DNA of 64,000 nt from Clitopilus passeckerianus (GCA_944990035.1 CALYLX010000096.1:496001-560000), one strand, 5' to 3'. Positions 22,410-33,162 are shown, counted from the first letter of the stretch. Translations and numbers: made by a program. Notes: generated by a model from the letters alone, not told the origin.

Positions 22410-25400
22410 ATGCCTCCCTCCCTGAATTGGGACGGATGGGATCAGAGGCCTGACACACCTAGTCAGTGGACAGCTCAACCAACACCATGGGAAGAGCAAA
22501 ACTCGGACATCGAGCCTGAACCAGCAGACCAACTGGATGATGCCCCACAAGGCACCCTTGACTCAAACGAGGATCTCAACATAGACATAACATTTGAGCA
22601 TGACCCGAACCAGGTTGAACAGAACCCGAATGACACACCAGTCAGAAGTCGAGCAACCCGAGTTGAGATTGACGACACAATCAAAATTAATAAGAATACT
22701 CGTGCTAACCTAAAAATAGCCACACTGAATGTAGACGGGAAAGGAGCATCCAGTATCCACCAAACCGGCCATAAATGGTCGGAAATCGACCGAATAATGA
22801 GAGTCAACGAGATTGGAATACTCGCCATTCAAGAAGCGCACCTTGATGAAAAACATACTGACGACATAAATGAATTCTATAGAAACATGAAAGTAATATC
22901 ATCAGCAGACCCACTCAAACCGAACGCAACGGCAGGAGTGGCAATTGTCCTCAACAGATCCAAAATGAACGTCGAGAACATCATCACTCACGAAATAATT
23001 CAGGGTAGGGCCATGATGGTATCGATAGCATGGCACGCAGATCTGAGATTAAACATCCTTGTTATATACTCCCCGAATAACGCGAAAGAGAACGCAGAAT
23101 TCCTGCGAGAAATTGAACAAAAGTGGTCAGAACAAAACTCGACCCTACCTTTCCCAGACGTCATGCTGGGAGACTTCAACCTTGTCGAAGAGCAAATAGA
23201 CCGATTACCAAGCCACAAAGATAATATTGAAGCTACACTCGCACTTCACGACCTAAAATACACCCTTGGACTACAGGACGGGTGGAGAGCTCAGAACCCG
23301 AACGAAAGAGCATACACGCTCATACATAGACCCACGGGAGCACAATCAAGAATAGACAGGATCTATGTCACACCCGCCATCCTGAAATGCAGCCAGGACT
23401 GGGGAATTGAGAAATCTGGCGTACAAACTGACCACAAGCTCGTCACGATGAGAATAGTAAACTTCAAGGCTCCATTTATAGGAAAAGGAAGATGGACAAT
23501 GCCGCTATACCTCCTAAACGATCGAAAATTCATACAAGAGACCGAAAAAGCAGGCATAAGCATGCAGGATAGGATAGAGGCCCTGGGGGCACGACCTGAC
23601 TACCGAACCACAGAGTTTAACGCCCAATCAATATTCAAAAACTTCAAAGACAAGGTAATGATGGTCGCCAAGGAGAGACATAAATCATTCATTACGCCAA
23701 ATGACAAGAAACGGAAAGAACTAGAGACAAGAATCAAACTGATAGCGAACGATGAGATGCTGGATGAAGATGAGAAACTGCTCAGCCTAACGGTCCTTGA
23801 AGAAGAACTTCAGAGGCTGAAGAAAACCCAAATGGAATCGATGAGGATGACATCCACAGCTAGATTTAAGCTCGAAGGCGAGCTAATCAGCAAGTATTGG
23901 TCGGCGATAAACAACCCGAGAACCCCGAGAGATACTATACCCAGGCTAAGGAAGCCAGAGAAGGATGAACGAGGAAGAGAAACATATGCAACCAGATCAG
24001 ATGAGATGGCCAATCTGGCTAGGGACTACCATGAGAGAATCCAAAGAGACGACAGCGAACCCGATGCAGAAATAAGAGAAAGACGGATCAACGAAGCCCT
24101 AGAGGCCACAAAAGACAAGCTATCGCCTGCGGAAAAGGGATCACTGGCAAGCCCGATCGGCGAATGGGAAGTTGAGAGAGCACTAAAGTTATCAGAGAAC
24201 GGAAAAGCAACAGGCATCAACGGCATACCGTACGAATTCTGGAAAATAATGACGCTACGGCAAAAGGAGATGGAACGACAAAACAGAGAAAACTTTGACG
24301 TGATCAGATGCCTGGCTGGCATCTTCAATGATATCAGAACACAGGGCGTACAAGCCGGGAGCGCCTTTGCAGAAGGGTGGATGTGCCCAATATACAAGAA
24401 GAAAGACCGATGTGACATAGTAAACTACCGGCCGATTACACTACTGAACTCAGACTACAAACTTCTAACAAAAGTACTCCAGATACGCTTGGCAAAGGTA
24501 TCCCACACTCTAATCCACCCCGACCAAGCAGGGTTCATGACGGATAGAAGTATCTATGATCAAGTCAAAACAGCTCAGCTGATGATGAACTACGCAGAAG
24601 CAGTCGAGGATGTCAGCGGCGTGATCGTAGCGCTAGACCAAGAGAAAGCATACGACAAAGTCAAACACGATTACCTTACGAGAGTTCTAAAGCACATGAA
24701 TCTCCCCAACAGATTCATAAACATGGTTGAATCACTATACCAAAATGCCGAGACAAAAGTTGTCATTAACGGAGTCTTCAGCAAACCTTTCAAAGTGACA
24801 AGAGGAGTTAGACAGGGCGATCCCCTCTCGTGCCTGCTATTCAATCTCGCAATCGAACCGCTTGCTGCTTCCATGCGAGGCAGCGAGAATCTTGAAGGCT
24901 TCAAGATTCCAGGAATGAAGAACAAACTAACAGCACTACTATTTGCCGATGACACCACGGTATTCCTGTCGAAAAATGACAGCTTTGGAAAACTACAGAA
25001 CATCCTATCTAACTGGTGTACAGCGTCAGGGGCAAAGTTCAACCTAGAAAAGACGCAAATAATCCCAATAGGGCCAAAAGAATACAGAGAAAAAGTAATC
25101 CAATCCCGTACTCTTAATGTGGATAGCGAAAATGACGAAAGAATACCCGACAACATCAACATAGCTGAGGAAGGAGAAGCCACCCGGATACTCGGAGCCT
25201 GGCTGGGAAATCAAGTGAACGAAGCAACACCGTGGACGCCCGTTCTAGAAAAGATTGACACCACCCTGAACAGGTGGGACCGAGGAAAACCAACCATCGA
25301 AGGCAGAAGATTGATCATACAGATGTTTGTTGGAGGAATGACGCAATTCCTGACGAAAATGCAAGGAATGCCCAGACACATTGAAAAGCAACTAGAAAAA

Positions 25401-27554
25401 CGGATCAAAACATTCGTCTGGGGAAGTGAAAGAGCCGATGTAAACATGGACATAATGTACATGCAAACAAAAGACGGAGGGCGAAAAATACTAGATATAC
25501 GCACCCGAAATAAAGCAATCCAAGCCACGTGGCTGCAATCCTACCTTAAACTGGATGAAAACCGACCAAAATGGGCGTATATTGCGGACATGCTAATCAA
25601 GCTGAACGCGACAGCAAAGGAGAGGGCCGATGAACAATCAAAAGTGAACATGTTCCTACAAACGTGGAAAGTGAGCACGGCAAAGTCAAGTGCACTGCCA
25701 AGAAACCTTAAAGAGATGATAAGAATTGCGGACGACCTCAACCTTCAGATAGACGGCCTCGAAATTGATGCCGAGGTATCTAAAAAAATGCCAATTTGGT
25801 TCCACCCAAAAGTGAAGAAAAAAGCGAAGTTAGGAAACAACATGCAAAGGCAGACACACCTACGAATAGACCATAAGATCACCTCGGTGGATGACATGCT
25901 GAAATTGGCCGAGAGAGGCAGATCAGAAGAACACCGAGCAAGGAGCAACTGCAAGTGCACCCCATGCAAACTGGACAGAAGAGACGTACATGGATGCAAA
26001 AACCCAGCAACATGCGTGAAACTAGCGACCCAGATACTCGACTCCCTACAGACAAAATGGGACCCACGTAGAGCGAGGCGGGAGGAACGCACCTGGATAG
26101 GAAAGGAAAATATACCCGAACCACTTGATGAACACTCTGAAGTCACCTCTTTTAACCCAGAAACCAAAATCAACGCCATCAAAGACATCTTTAGAGTCTT
26201 TGCAGAGGAGAATCCCGAAGAACCACAAGAGGAAACAGACCGAGAAGAAGAGAATGAAATTGAAAACCCACAAGACACAACAATTGTCTACACAGACGGA
26301 TCATGCACAAAAAACGGATGTGCCAACGCCATAGCTGGAAGCGGGGCATGGTTTGGACACGAAGACGAGAGAAACATCTCAGCGAGAGTACCAGGAACAA
26401 CCCAATCAAACCAAACGGGCGAGATCTATGCCGCCCTATGTGCAGCCAAAGTATTGGGACTGAATGAACCAATACACATAAGAAGTGATTCCAAGTATGT
26501 AATAGACGGCCTAACGAAACACCTCGAGAAATGGGAAGACCGAGGATGGATTGATGTATGCAACAGAGAAATCTTCGAGCCCACGGCAGCCCTCTTGAAA
26601 GAGAGAAGAGGAAACACATCCTTCGAGTGGGTCAAGGGACACAGCGGCATCGAGGGCAATGAAATGGCAGATGACTTAGCAAAAGAAGGCACAGAAAAGA
26701 ACACGCCCGGACCAGAAGAAGCCGACATGCTTGCAACCTCACCCAAATTCAAGCTACAAGGAGCGAAACTAAGCACAATGACGCAGGCGCTGTTCTATAG
26801 AGGGTTAAGACTGCAAAAAGAAAGGAAGATCGCCCAGAGGAAACTGACACAAAGGAACATCGAATACATATGTGACACAATAGAGAACGAAAGCGGAAGG
26901 AGACCCAGCCAGGAACAGATATGGACCTCGGTCAGATCAAAAGACCTCGAAAAGAAGCACCGCGAGTTCATAAGGAAATGCATACATGGCACGTACAAGA
27001 TAGGAGAGTGGTGGCAAAGTATCCGAGGCTATGAAGACCGAGGAATTTGTAAACATTGCGCGGAAACAGAGTCAATGGAACACATCCTTACGGAATGCCG
27101 CGCCCCGGGCCAGGAGATCATTTGGGAAATAATCAAACAGATATGGCCAGCGGAGTACGGCAGATGGATCAAACCAAGCCTAGCAGGAATCCTAGGATGC
27201 GCACTGCCGCCAGACGATGAACGGAATCAAGGAAAAGCAAGGCTCAAAAGGATTCTCGTCTCCGAAGCGGCGTACCTGATCTGGTGTATAAGGTGTACAA
27301 GAGTAATCCAAAACGATGGCATTCCACAAAAATACGACACACAGAAATCAATCGAAAAGATGCTAATGCGAAAACTAAACATAAGGCTCAAAGTAGAAAG
27401 CCTGATGACAAACAGAAAGAAGTTTGGCCCAAGAGCCCTCCAAAAGAACAAAGTCCTCAGGACCTGGGGCCGCGTACTTGCGAACAAAGAAGATCTGCCC
27501 GTAGACTGGATAGGGCAGACCGGGGTTTTAGTGGGTAAACGGGGTCTGGGATAG
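22410..27554 (+). CDS. LINE ORF2: endonuclease, reverse transcriptase, RNase H
   Basis: A single frame of 1714 codons. The APE-type endonuclease (about residues 105-340) shows TLNVDG, the catalytic Glu in IQEAHL, MLGDFN, SRIDRIYV and TDHKLV. Reverse transcriptase (about 590-900) shows NYRPITLLNSDYK, AGFMTDRS, VALDQEKAYDKV, GVRQGDPLS and the active site FADD (about residue 843). RNase H (about 1290-1430) shows YTDGSC, GEIYAAL, RSDSKYV and HSGIEGNEMADD, so all acidic catalytic residues are present. A C-terminal Cys/His motif (CKHCAETESMEHILTEC, Cx2Cx7Hx4C) follows near 1550. Every catalytic motif is intact and there is no internal stop, so the copy may still encode an active enzyme. Base composition is A-rich on the sense strand, unlike neighbouring genes. 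Confidence 0.97.
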   Translation: MPPSLNWDGWDQRPDTPSQWTAQPTPWEEQNSDIEPEPADQLDDAPQGTLDSNEDLNIDITFEHDPNQVEQNPNDTPVRSRATRVEIDDTIKINKNTRANLKIATLNVDGKGASSIHQTGHKWSEIDRIMRVNEIGILAIQEAHLDEKHTDDINEFYRNMKVISSADPLKPNATAGVAIVLNRSKMNVENIITHEIIQGRAMMVSIAWHADLRLNILVIYSPNNAKENAEFLREIEQKWSEQNSTLPFPDVMLGDFNLVEEQIDRLPSHKDNIEATLALHDLKYTLGLQDGWRAQNPNERAYTLIHRPTGAQSRIDRIYVTPAILKCSQDWGIEKSGVQTDHKLVTMRIVNFKAPFIGKGRWTMPLYLLNDRKFIQETEKAGISMQDRIEALGARPDYRTTEFNAQSIFKNFKDKVMMVAKERHKSFITPNDKKRKELETRIKLIANDEMLDEDEKLLSLTVLEEELQRLKKTQMESMRMTSTARFKLEGELISKYWSAINNPRTPRDTIPRLRKPEKDERGRETYATRSDEMANLARDYHERIQRDDSEPDAEIRERRINEALEATKDKLSPAEKGSLASPIGEWEVERALKLSENGKATGINGIPYEFWKIMTLRQKEMERQNRENFDVIRCLAGIFNDIRTQGVQAGSAFAEGWMCPIYKKKDRCDIVNYRPITLLNSDYKLLTKVLQIRLAKVSHTLIHPDQAGFMTDRSIYDQVKTAQLMMNYAEAVEDVSGVIVALDQEKAYDKVKHDYLTRVLKHMNLPNRFINMVESLYQNAETKVVINGVFSKPFKVTRGVRQGDPLSCLLFNLAIEPLAASMRGSENLEGFKIPGMKNKLTALLFADDTTVFLSKNDSFGKLQNILSNWCTASGAKFNLEKTQIIPIGPKEYREKVIQSRTLNVDSENDERIPDNINIAEEGEATRILGAWLGNQVNEATPWTPVLEKIDTTLNRWDRGKPTIEGRRLIIQMFVGGMTQFLTKMQGMPRHIEKQLEKRIKTFVWGSERADVNMDIMYMQTKDGGRKILDIRTRNKAIQATWLQSYLKLDENRPKWAYIADMLIKLNATAKERADEQSKVNMFLQTWKVSTAKSSALPRNLKEMIRIADDLNLQIDGLEIDAEVSKKMPIWFHPKVKKKAKLGNNMQRQTHLRIDHKITSVDDMLKLAERGRSEEHRARSNCKCTPCKLDRRDVHGCKNPATCVKLATQILDSLQTKWDPRRARREERTWIGKENIPEPLDEHSEVTSFNPETKINAIKDIFRVFAEENPEEPQEETDREEENEIENPQDTTIVYTDGSCTKNGCANAIAGSGAWFGHEDERNISARVPGTTQSNQTGEIYAALCAAKVLGLNEPIHIRSDSKYVIDGLTKHLEKWEDRGWIDVCNREIFEPTAALLKERRGNTSFEWVKGHSGIEGNEMADDLAKEGTEKNTPGPEEADMLATSPKFKLQGAKLSTMTQALFYRGLRLQKERKIAQRKLTQRNIEYICDTIENESGRRPSQEQIWTSVRSKDLEKKHREFIRKCIHGTYKIGEWWQSIRGYEDRGICKHCAETESMEHILTECRAPGQEIIWEIIKQIWPAEYGRWIKPSLAGILGCALPPDDERNQGKARLKRILVSEAAYLIWCIRCTRVIQNDGIPQKYDTQKSIEKMLMRKLNIRLKVESLMTNRKKFGPRALQKNKVLRTWGRVLANKEDLPVDWIGQTGVLVGKRGLG

Positions 27555-27641
27555 CTTCGGCGACCAGTGAAACCGTAGTCCCACACTACCTTTCATGAGG
27601 TGTGCGTAACGCATTTCCCCGGGGTGGCTTCAATTCTTCTC

Positions 27642-27693
27642 AAAGGGTGCAACTCCCTTTTCACAGCCTGGCGAAGAAGCAGACGTTGTCTGC
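27642..27693 (+). other. LINE 3' UTR double hairpin
   Basis: Two perfect stems lie just before the poly-A: AAAGGG/CCCTTT at 27642..27660 with a 7-nt loop, and GCAGAC-GTT-GTCTGC at 27679..27693. 3' stem-loops of LINE RNAs are often bound by the element's own reverse transcriptase; that role here is inferred. Confidence 0.6.
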
Positions 27694-27740
27694 TGTCTGA
27701 ACCTTTAACGGCTCCACCAAAAAAAAAAAAAAAAAAAAAA

Positions 27741-27750
27741 ACTGTGTTGG
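27741..27750. repeat. Target-site duplication, right copy, of the LINE
   Basis: ACTGTGTTGG follows the A-tail directly and matches 19418..19427. Confidence 0.85.
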
Positions 27751-27787
27751 TGACGGCCGGCTGATCCGACGTGGAGATCGTTCTCAT
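27741..27787 (-). pseudogene. GNAT acetyltransferase, 5' part cut off by the LINE
   Basis: On the minus strand an ATG at 27787 opens MRTISTSDQPAVTNT and runs into the target-site duplication and the poly-A. It lines up with the beginning of the 3' piece at 19427, so it is the displaced N-terminus of that acetyltransferase. Joining the two pieces in the ATG frame does not lead directly into the conserved frame: either one base is lost at the duplication or a poorly marked intron follows. Confidence 0.55.
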
Positions 27788-28382
27788 TTGCTTTTTGTTC
27801 AGTTTTTGGTCAGGTGAGACAGGTCGAGGAAAGAGGAAAAATCTTTTGGGATTCCTTGATTTCTTTCTGGTGTTTCGACCTGGCTAAAACTTCAAAGAAA
27901 TTGTTTGTGACACAATCCACAAATCAGAGTTCCATGTTGACCTTTGTTTAACCATCGCTTTTAGACGGCATGAGCGGCACCCCTTTGCCGAGCATGGCCG
28001 AGTATCAGTGGCTTTCAAACCAGGCGAAGACGTAGTTTCTGTTGAAACCTTCCAGACTGCGGTTAATATGCTTTAATTTATCGCATTCTTGGCCGAGTAT
28101 ATCTCAACGGACTCGAAAATATTCAACGTTGGATGCCTATATATGGATCGGTCAAGTCGGATATCGATGCCATTGACCAAATGGACTGACATCGTCATGG
28201 TGTGCCCCGCACGTCACTCAGTTTTCTTTCCAACGACCACGTCCTCTGGAAGGACACGCCTTAGAACTTAGTCTTATCCTCAACTAATTCTCATAACTGC
28301 GTCTCATCATTGCTTCTGGACTGCAATACACTAGAGATTTTATATTTCTGTACAACACCACCTCAGGAATTCATTCCAAGAA
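27788..28382. other. Intergenic, divergent promoter region
   Basis: This separates the displaced GNAT start (minus) from the DUF1769 gene (plus). No other feature is recognised. Confidence 0.5.
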
Positions 28383-29578
28383 ATGGCTCCTCACCTTCGC
28401 ATCCTCGCCGGACCGTCAAAGTCTTCCTCTCAAGAAACAGATTCACAATTGGAAGATATCACCCATTTTGTCAACACAGCGGGATCCTTTCCTATTCGCT
28501 CAGACTATTTTGAAGGCGAAATCGCCGTCAACATCAAAGGACTACTTAAGGATGAGGATGACGGGGAAGGTGCCGAGGACAGTCGATACTTTGAGCGGGA
28601 TAATAGGAAAGATGTGACTTGGAGCTTGCAAGTGCGAGGTTAGTATTGGCTACGCGTACTCCTTCATTGACTGACAAATGTCACTCACGCAGGGAGGTTT
28701 CTTCAGCCCACTTCTTCAGATGACATCTTATTTGGCAACACATTTGACCGCCCACTCTGGCTACCATGGGGTTCCGGAGCCGTTTTCAAATTCATGCAGT
28801 AAGTTGCCCCGCACACGTTCAATCATCACCGTCTCAAAACGTCTATCAGATATGTAGACCCAACGCTTGAACACGACCTTGGTTCGCAAACAAAGCCATG
28901 GGCACTATCTCCACTCATTTCTACTATGCCACATTTTGAGCATACCCGCGTTTATGGGGCCAATACCGATACTAGTCCGTCGAGCTTTTCAGACAGGCTT
29001 GGACTCCCATCCTTCCCGCCAACATCTTCCATTGGGGATGACACATCTCAACTGCACCAGGCCAATGCCGGCTCGAGCACTCCTAACTCAGGAGAAGAGT
29101 CGGACACGAGTTCCATTGCTAGTGGTAATAGCACGAACAGCAAATCGTCCATCAAGGACGCGATTAGGAACCGGCTGAAGAAGCGATCCCGCAGAGAGAG
29201 CCCTGAGCAATTCACGTTTGCAAATGCCAGCGAACGGAGGGCTTATTTCAGTGATAAGGCTCACCGACAAGCGATCCGGTTTGGACCGGAGGTATGAAGC
29301 TCTCTTAGTGTTTCCTGATTATATTTCTGAGTAGCTTTTGCCTTTAGGACGTCGTCTCTGTAGATTTCTGCTACGGCTTCCTCGAGTTTAGTCCTTCGCT
29401 AGCTCTGAGGATTCCTGGCGGGCTCTCTTTTGACCTAATGAAGTACTGGGACGGCCAGCCTGTCCGGTTTGTCTGCTGCGAACGCAAGAAGGACGGCGCG
29501 TCTGGTGATCAGCCTTGGGGAAGGATTTTCTGGAGTGTCGTGATTGAATTGAGGGGCCAGGCCGAGGTTGCGAAGTAG
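28383..29578 (+). CDS. DUF1769 protein (Duc1-like)
   Basis: Four exons, 28383..28638, 28693..28798, 28850..29291 and 29348..29578, give 344 residues in consistent phase. The N-terminal block (MAPHLRILAGPS, FPIRSDYFEGEIAVNIKGL, GRFLQP.SSDDILFGNTFDRPLWLPWG) and the C-terminal block (VVSVDFCYGFLEFSPSLALRIPGGLSFDLMKYWDGQPVRFVC, read in two parts) match the fungal DUF1769 family. A Ser-rich, low-complexity linker and a basic stretch (NRLKKRSRRES) lie between. In fission yeast the family member Duc1 is a cortical protein that binds PI(4,5)P2 at ER-plasma membrane contacts. A similar membrane-associated role is inferred. The introns are 51 to 56 nt. Confidence 0.82.
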
Positions 29579-29700
29579 AGACGCGAAGAGCGGGAGGGTA
29601 TTATGTTTCATCTCTTCTTGGTCATGGACAATGGTCATTTCGATGATACTCTAGATTACATTACTTCCAGTCGCATACAGCTGTGCATTGCGACCTATAA

Positions 29701-30297
29701 TCAAGTCATTACAAACTTCCAATACTGCTGGGGAATCTTATTCGGAGTAAGGACATTGATGGTCGCCCCGTTTACCACACCCTTCAGACAACAGAGGCAA
29801 TACGAGGCTAAACAACGAGGACAGAAAGTCAATGATGCTTCGAACCTTGAGAGATGACCACACTGACATATAAGATCCCTCTCGGTCGTTGGCAGGGATA
29901 AGCTTCCAGACAACAGGAAAGTTGGAGACTCGGATGACGACAAGGGAGGTGAGACCCGACAATAGTTTGTGAGGGAAAGATAGCCTCCCGTACTGGCATT
30001 CTTAAACCTCCACCCATCGCCTGCCATCAAGGAGACCCACTGTTACATATGGCTCAGTGATTGCGAGTTCATAATATTTTTATGCACTGGATGTACCTTT
30101 TAGCTGCCCAACCCCCATTTGCTCTCCCATGCTTGAACTGTGAAGTGAATTCTCGTAAACCCGTTGTTCAGAACAGATCAACCGCCAGCGTACTGTTCAC
30201 CTGTTAGCTTCTTGGTAGTGGAGAGATCCATCTAGTTCTTTGTCCCCATGCTAAGGATACCATAAGCTTGACCATTATTGGGAGGGACGGTAGCCAT
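29701..30297 (-). pseudogene. Ricin-B-type lectin, decayed third copy
   Basis: Same layout and orientation as the two intact lectins. A start-like segment at 30297 keeps NGQAY but meets a stop where the paralogues have Tyr in the conserved YLDLS. The central piece MAGDGWRFKNAS..GGYLSLTNYC is followed by a shift of frame before SNFPVVWK. The end QQYWKFVMT stops at 29701. At least one nonsense change and two frame disruptions make it non-functional. Confidence 0.7.
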
Positions 30298-30829
30298 GGC
30301 TGGGGATTTGTGATCTAGACACAACCTCAGAAAGAGCGTCGTTTTATTTACTGGGAGCCCGCCGTGTCAAGTAAGGCCGCCACCGAATGTACATTGAGGT
30401 GAGGCACATCAGCCTTCTCTGAGAGGCGTAGGCATTGGCATGCGTTCCTGGAAAACATGCCATTTGGCCACCAATATTCAGGTCCAACTGGTGATGGTTT
30501 GAGGTTGAGAGCATGTACCTCCCTTCCAGGCATCAAATAGTCCGCAAATTGCTGAATGCAACAGAATGCTGAACAGTAATCCGGCGGATAGAAGAAGGTT
30601 CGGGGCTAAGCCGATCGTCCTGGGTTTGTTCCCCACTGAGTGAAAGCCTCCTCACAATTATCGCGTTAGACTACGAGTCTGGGCAAGAAATTGAACAGCA
30701 GGACCGAGAGAGCAAAAGAATATCTTTTTCGCAGGCAGTGTTTATACAATTTCACATGGTTTGAAAAGACCTCCTTGGGGCGTTTAAGAACTAGAGGGTT
30801 CTTCCGCCCAGGTTCGAAGCTTCCACTAT
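30298..30829. other. Intergenic within lectin array
   Basis: Spacer between the decayed copy and lectin 2. No gene is recognised. Confidence 0.5.
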
Positions 30830-31457
30830 TCAGGAAGTGACAAACTTCCAAACTTGATTGGCGTTACCGTGGGGGGTATGGACGATGATATTCGTGCCAT
30901 CCTTGATATAGGCGCCGGCCAAGTCTAAAGCGAGGCCGTCGGTGGACAAGGGAAGGGTGAGACTGTATAAACACAAGAACAATGTCAGTGGCAATTCGCA
31001 ACGAAGATCGAGGTCGAAGGAGATCATTGGGGTACTTACACATACGCGCCACCAGAATTAGCCGAAGGGGAAACCTTCCACACGACTGGAAAGTTAGATA
31101 CAACGACCCGGGACATAGAACCCCCGCAATAATTTGTGAGGGAGAGGTAGTCTCCAGTACGGCCATTCTTGAAGATCCATCCATCACCCGCCGTTAAGGC
31201 GACCCACTAGAAAGAAAGTGATTAGATTTCCAGCTACGATGTGTGCAGAAAGAAGGAAAAGAACCTTTTGGTTACTGTATCCGCCATTGTTCTGCCACCC
31301 TTGGACTGGTTGATGAAAAAACAATCAGTCGCACTGTCCACTGAGACAATGATAATGCCGAGTACACACCCGTCTGGTTATCAGCACTAGAGAGATCTAG
31401 GTATGTACTGGTAGCAGTGTTGATGATACTGTAAGCCTGGCCTTGGACGAGAGGCAT
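30830..31457 (-). CDS. Ricin-B-type (beta-trefoil) lectin 2
   Basis: Four exons, 31457..31370, 31305..31265, 31206..31040 and 30962..30830, encode 142 residues. There is no signal peptide. The single beta-trefoil domain shows the repeated strand/QxW pattern of the RicinB_lectin_2 family: an N-terminal GQAYSIIN..YLDLS block, NQKW across an exon joint, GDGWIFKN, and a C-terminal NQVWKF. Mushroom cytosolic lectins of this size and type (such as the Clitocybe and Macrolepiota ricin-B-like lectins) bind glycans and are generally regarded as defence proteins against grazers; that is family knowledge. A GATAAAAGCC box lies about 90 bp upstream of the start, as in lectin 1. Exon lengths match lectin 1 except for six bases in exon 3. 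Confidence 0.85.
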
Positions 31458-32434
31458 CTTGAGAAATTAGACGAGCAAGTAAAAAGCTGGAGAGCTGTGA
31501 GAGTGGCCACCAAAGTGAAGTGGGAGTCAGAACCAGAGATGAAAGGGCTTTTATCTCTCAGAGAAGCACCAGTGCCCAGACTCAATTGCATGACAGATAA
31601 ACTGCTAAGAGAAAGTATATCAGTTTCACCTAGACAGTCTGAATGTTTGCTGGAGGCACGTTTTCCGGCTCATGGGAGGTTTACGGGCCAGTTGCGAGCA
31701 AGGTGCCATAATACGGGCACCCATGACACAGTCAACGGAAGCAATGATAGTTTGTGAACACGAGGTTTCGTGGTATCTCCAAGTATCCTGAGAGTTTAAT
31801 CCGGTCGGAGCTTGCTTTCCCCCGAAGTGTATATTCTGATCATTCCACCTATCAATGCGAGTGCACAAGGCGGCCAGGCAGCTTGAGGCTGTCAGATGAT
31901 ACAGGAGACCACGGCAGAGATTCAGTAAGGCGCCGAGAGAGCTGCCACTGGCAGCATCATATTCACCATCTTAAATTGTCAATCTCAGAATAAAGGAAGG
32001 CAGTGACGCGTGAGAAGTCATGGGGTTCATGATGAATTCACCATAGGATCCAGCCAACCGAGACGAGGCACATTATCGGGGTTCGTACAGGCCCCTTTCA
32101 ATGATATTTGTTCAAACCTGTTTAGAGGGCCTTAGGTGCGCAAACGACTCATAGGCCCAGCATGGAGTCCCTAGCAGGCAAGTGGATATAAAAAGAAACT
32201 ATTCAAGCCGTATAGAGCATAGGCGGTGGGACAGTACGAGTGAGGAGAAAGAGGAAAGAGGAAAGAGATCAAGTCGGTTACATAATTATCCTCAGGCTCA
32301 TTCGAGCTCAACAATGTCCAGTTTCTCTTTGATCATGCCGATTGATTACAGTACAAGTTTATACAGACATGTGACAACCCTTTAGAAGTACAAGAGGAAA
32401 GATTTTTGAGGTTATCCACCGGTGCCCCCACCCT
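31458..32434. other. Intergenic between lectins 2 and 1
   Basis: Contains the promoter of lectin 2 at the left. I looked for a further lectin copy and did not find one. Confidence 0.5.
31546..31555 (-). promoter_or_regulatory. TATA-like box of lectin 2
   Basis: GATAAAAGCC on the minus strand, 89-98 bp upstream of the lectin 2 start. The identical decamer stands at the same distance before lectin 1, in otherwise divergent sequence. Confidence 0.55.
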
Positions 32435-33068
32435 TTAGGACGTGACGAACTTCCAAGCCTGGTTGGCGCCACCAGAAGGGGCGTAAAGGATAACGTTCGT
32501 GCCATCTTTGACATTGGATCCCTCCAAGTCCACAGCGAGTCCATCGGGAATCAGAGGAAGGGTGAGGCTACGAATCAGGAATACAACAGGCTCGAGTCAG
32601 CACTGGTTCGTGCGCACTGCAGGCAGACGATCTGGGGAAGCAGCACTCACACACAAGCCCCGTTGGTAGCAGGAGCGACCTTCCAAACAACTGGGAAGTT
32701 AGAGACAATGATGCGGGAGGCGGAACCGCCGCAGTAGTTCTTGAGCGAGAGGTAGCCTCCGGAACGCGCGTTCTTGAACATCCAGCCATCGCCTGCTATC
32801 AAGGCGACCCACTGAGTTTGGGTAGAGGTTTTCAGTTCCTGAGTCCTTGGCGATTAAGAGGATAGATACCTTTTGGTTGCTGTACCCGCCATTGTTCTGG
32901 TATCCTTGGACTGCGGGGAGGAAGGAAGTTAGTTGTGAAGGCTATGTACGAGCCTGAGTACGGTAGGTTGGACGACATACCCGTCTGATTGTCAGCGCCA
33001 GAGAGGTCCAGATAGGTACTGGTGGCCTTGTTGATGATACTATAAGCTTGGCCGTTGACGAGGGACAT
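32435..33068 (-). CDS. Ricin-B-type (beta-trefoil) lectin 1
   Basis: Four exons, 33068..32981, 32910..32870, 32811..32651 and 32567..32435, encode 140 residues. The same single trefoil domain is present, with YLDLSGADNQT near the N-terminus, NQKW, GDGWMFKN, YLSLKNYCGG and a C-terminal NQAWKF. The gene structure is identical to lectin 2 (exons 1, 2 and 4 have the same lengths), so the array arose by tandem duplication. No secretion signal, so a cytosolic location is expected. The start at 33068 is preferred over an in-frame upstream ATG at 33155 because it matches the paralogue and lies downstream of the TATA-like box. Confidence 0.87.
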
Positions 33069-33162
33069 TTTTGTGAAGAAGAGTAGCGCAGAAGTACTTT
33101 TTGAGCGTCGAGTTGAGAGAGTGAACACAGATGTGAACTGGAGAAATGAAGTCAAGCTGGCT

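Larger units (their letters stand above)
19428..27740 (+). mobile_element. Non-LTR retrotransposon (LINE), apparently near full length
   Basis: This 8.3-kb plus-strand element has a ~1.05-kb 5' leader, ORF1 (20482..21764, interrupted by a frameshift), a 645-nt non-coding spacer, ORF2 (22410..27554), a ~165-nt 3' UTR with two strong hairpins, and an A20-21 tail at about 27720..27740. It is bounded by a 10-13 bp target-site duplication. ORF1 with a CCHC knuckle and ORF2 with APE endonuclease, reverse transcriptase and RNase H place it near the fungal Tad/I-like LINE groups. ORF2 is fully open and the target-site duplication is perfect over the non-A positions, so insertion was recent. It lies antisense within the 5' coding region of a GNAT gene. 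Confidence 0.92.

Noticed and set aside
22475..27586. Many minus-strand frames opposite LINE ORF2
   Set aside because: They mirror the A-rich sense codons as Ser/Leu/Phe-rich antisense frames, while the sense strand carries every catalytic motif.
31458..32434. A fourth lectin copy between the two intact ones
   Set aside because: I looked for the GQAY, GDGW and WKF landmarks on the minus strand and did not find them.
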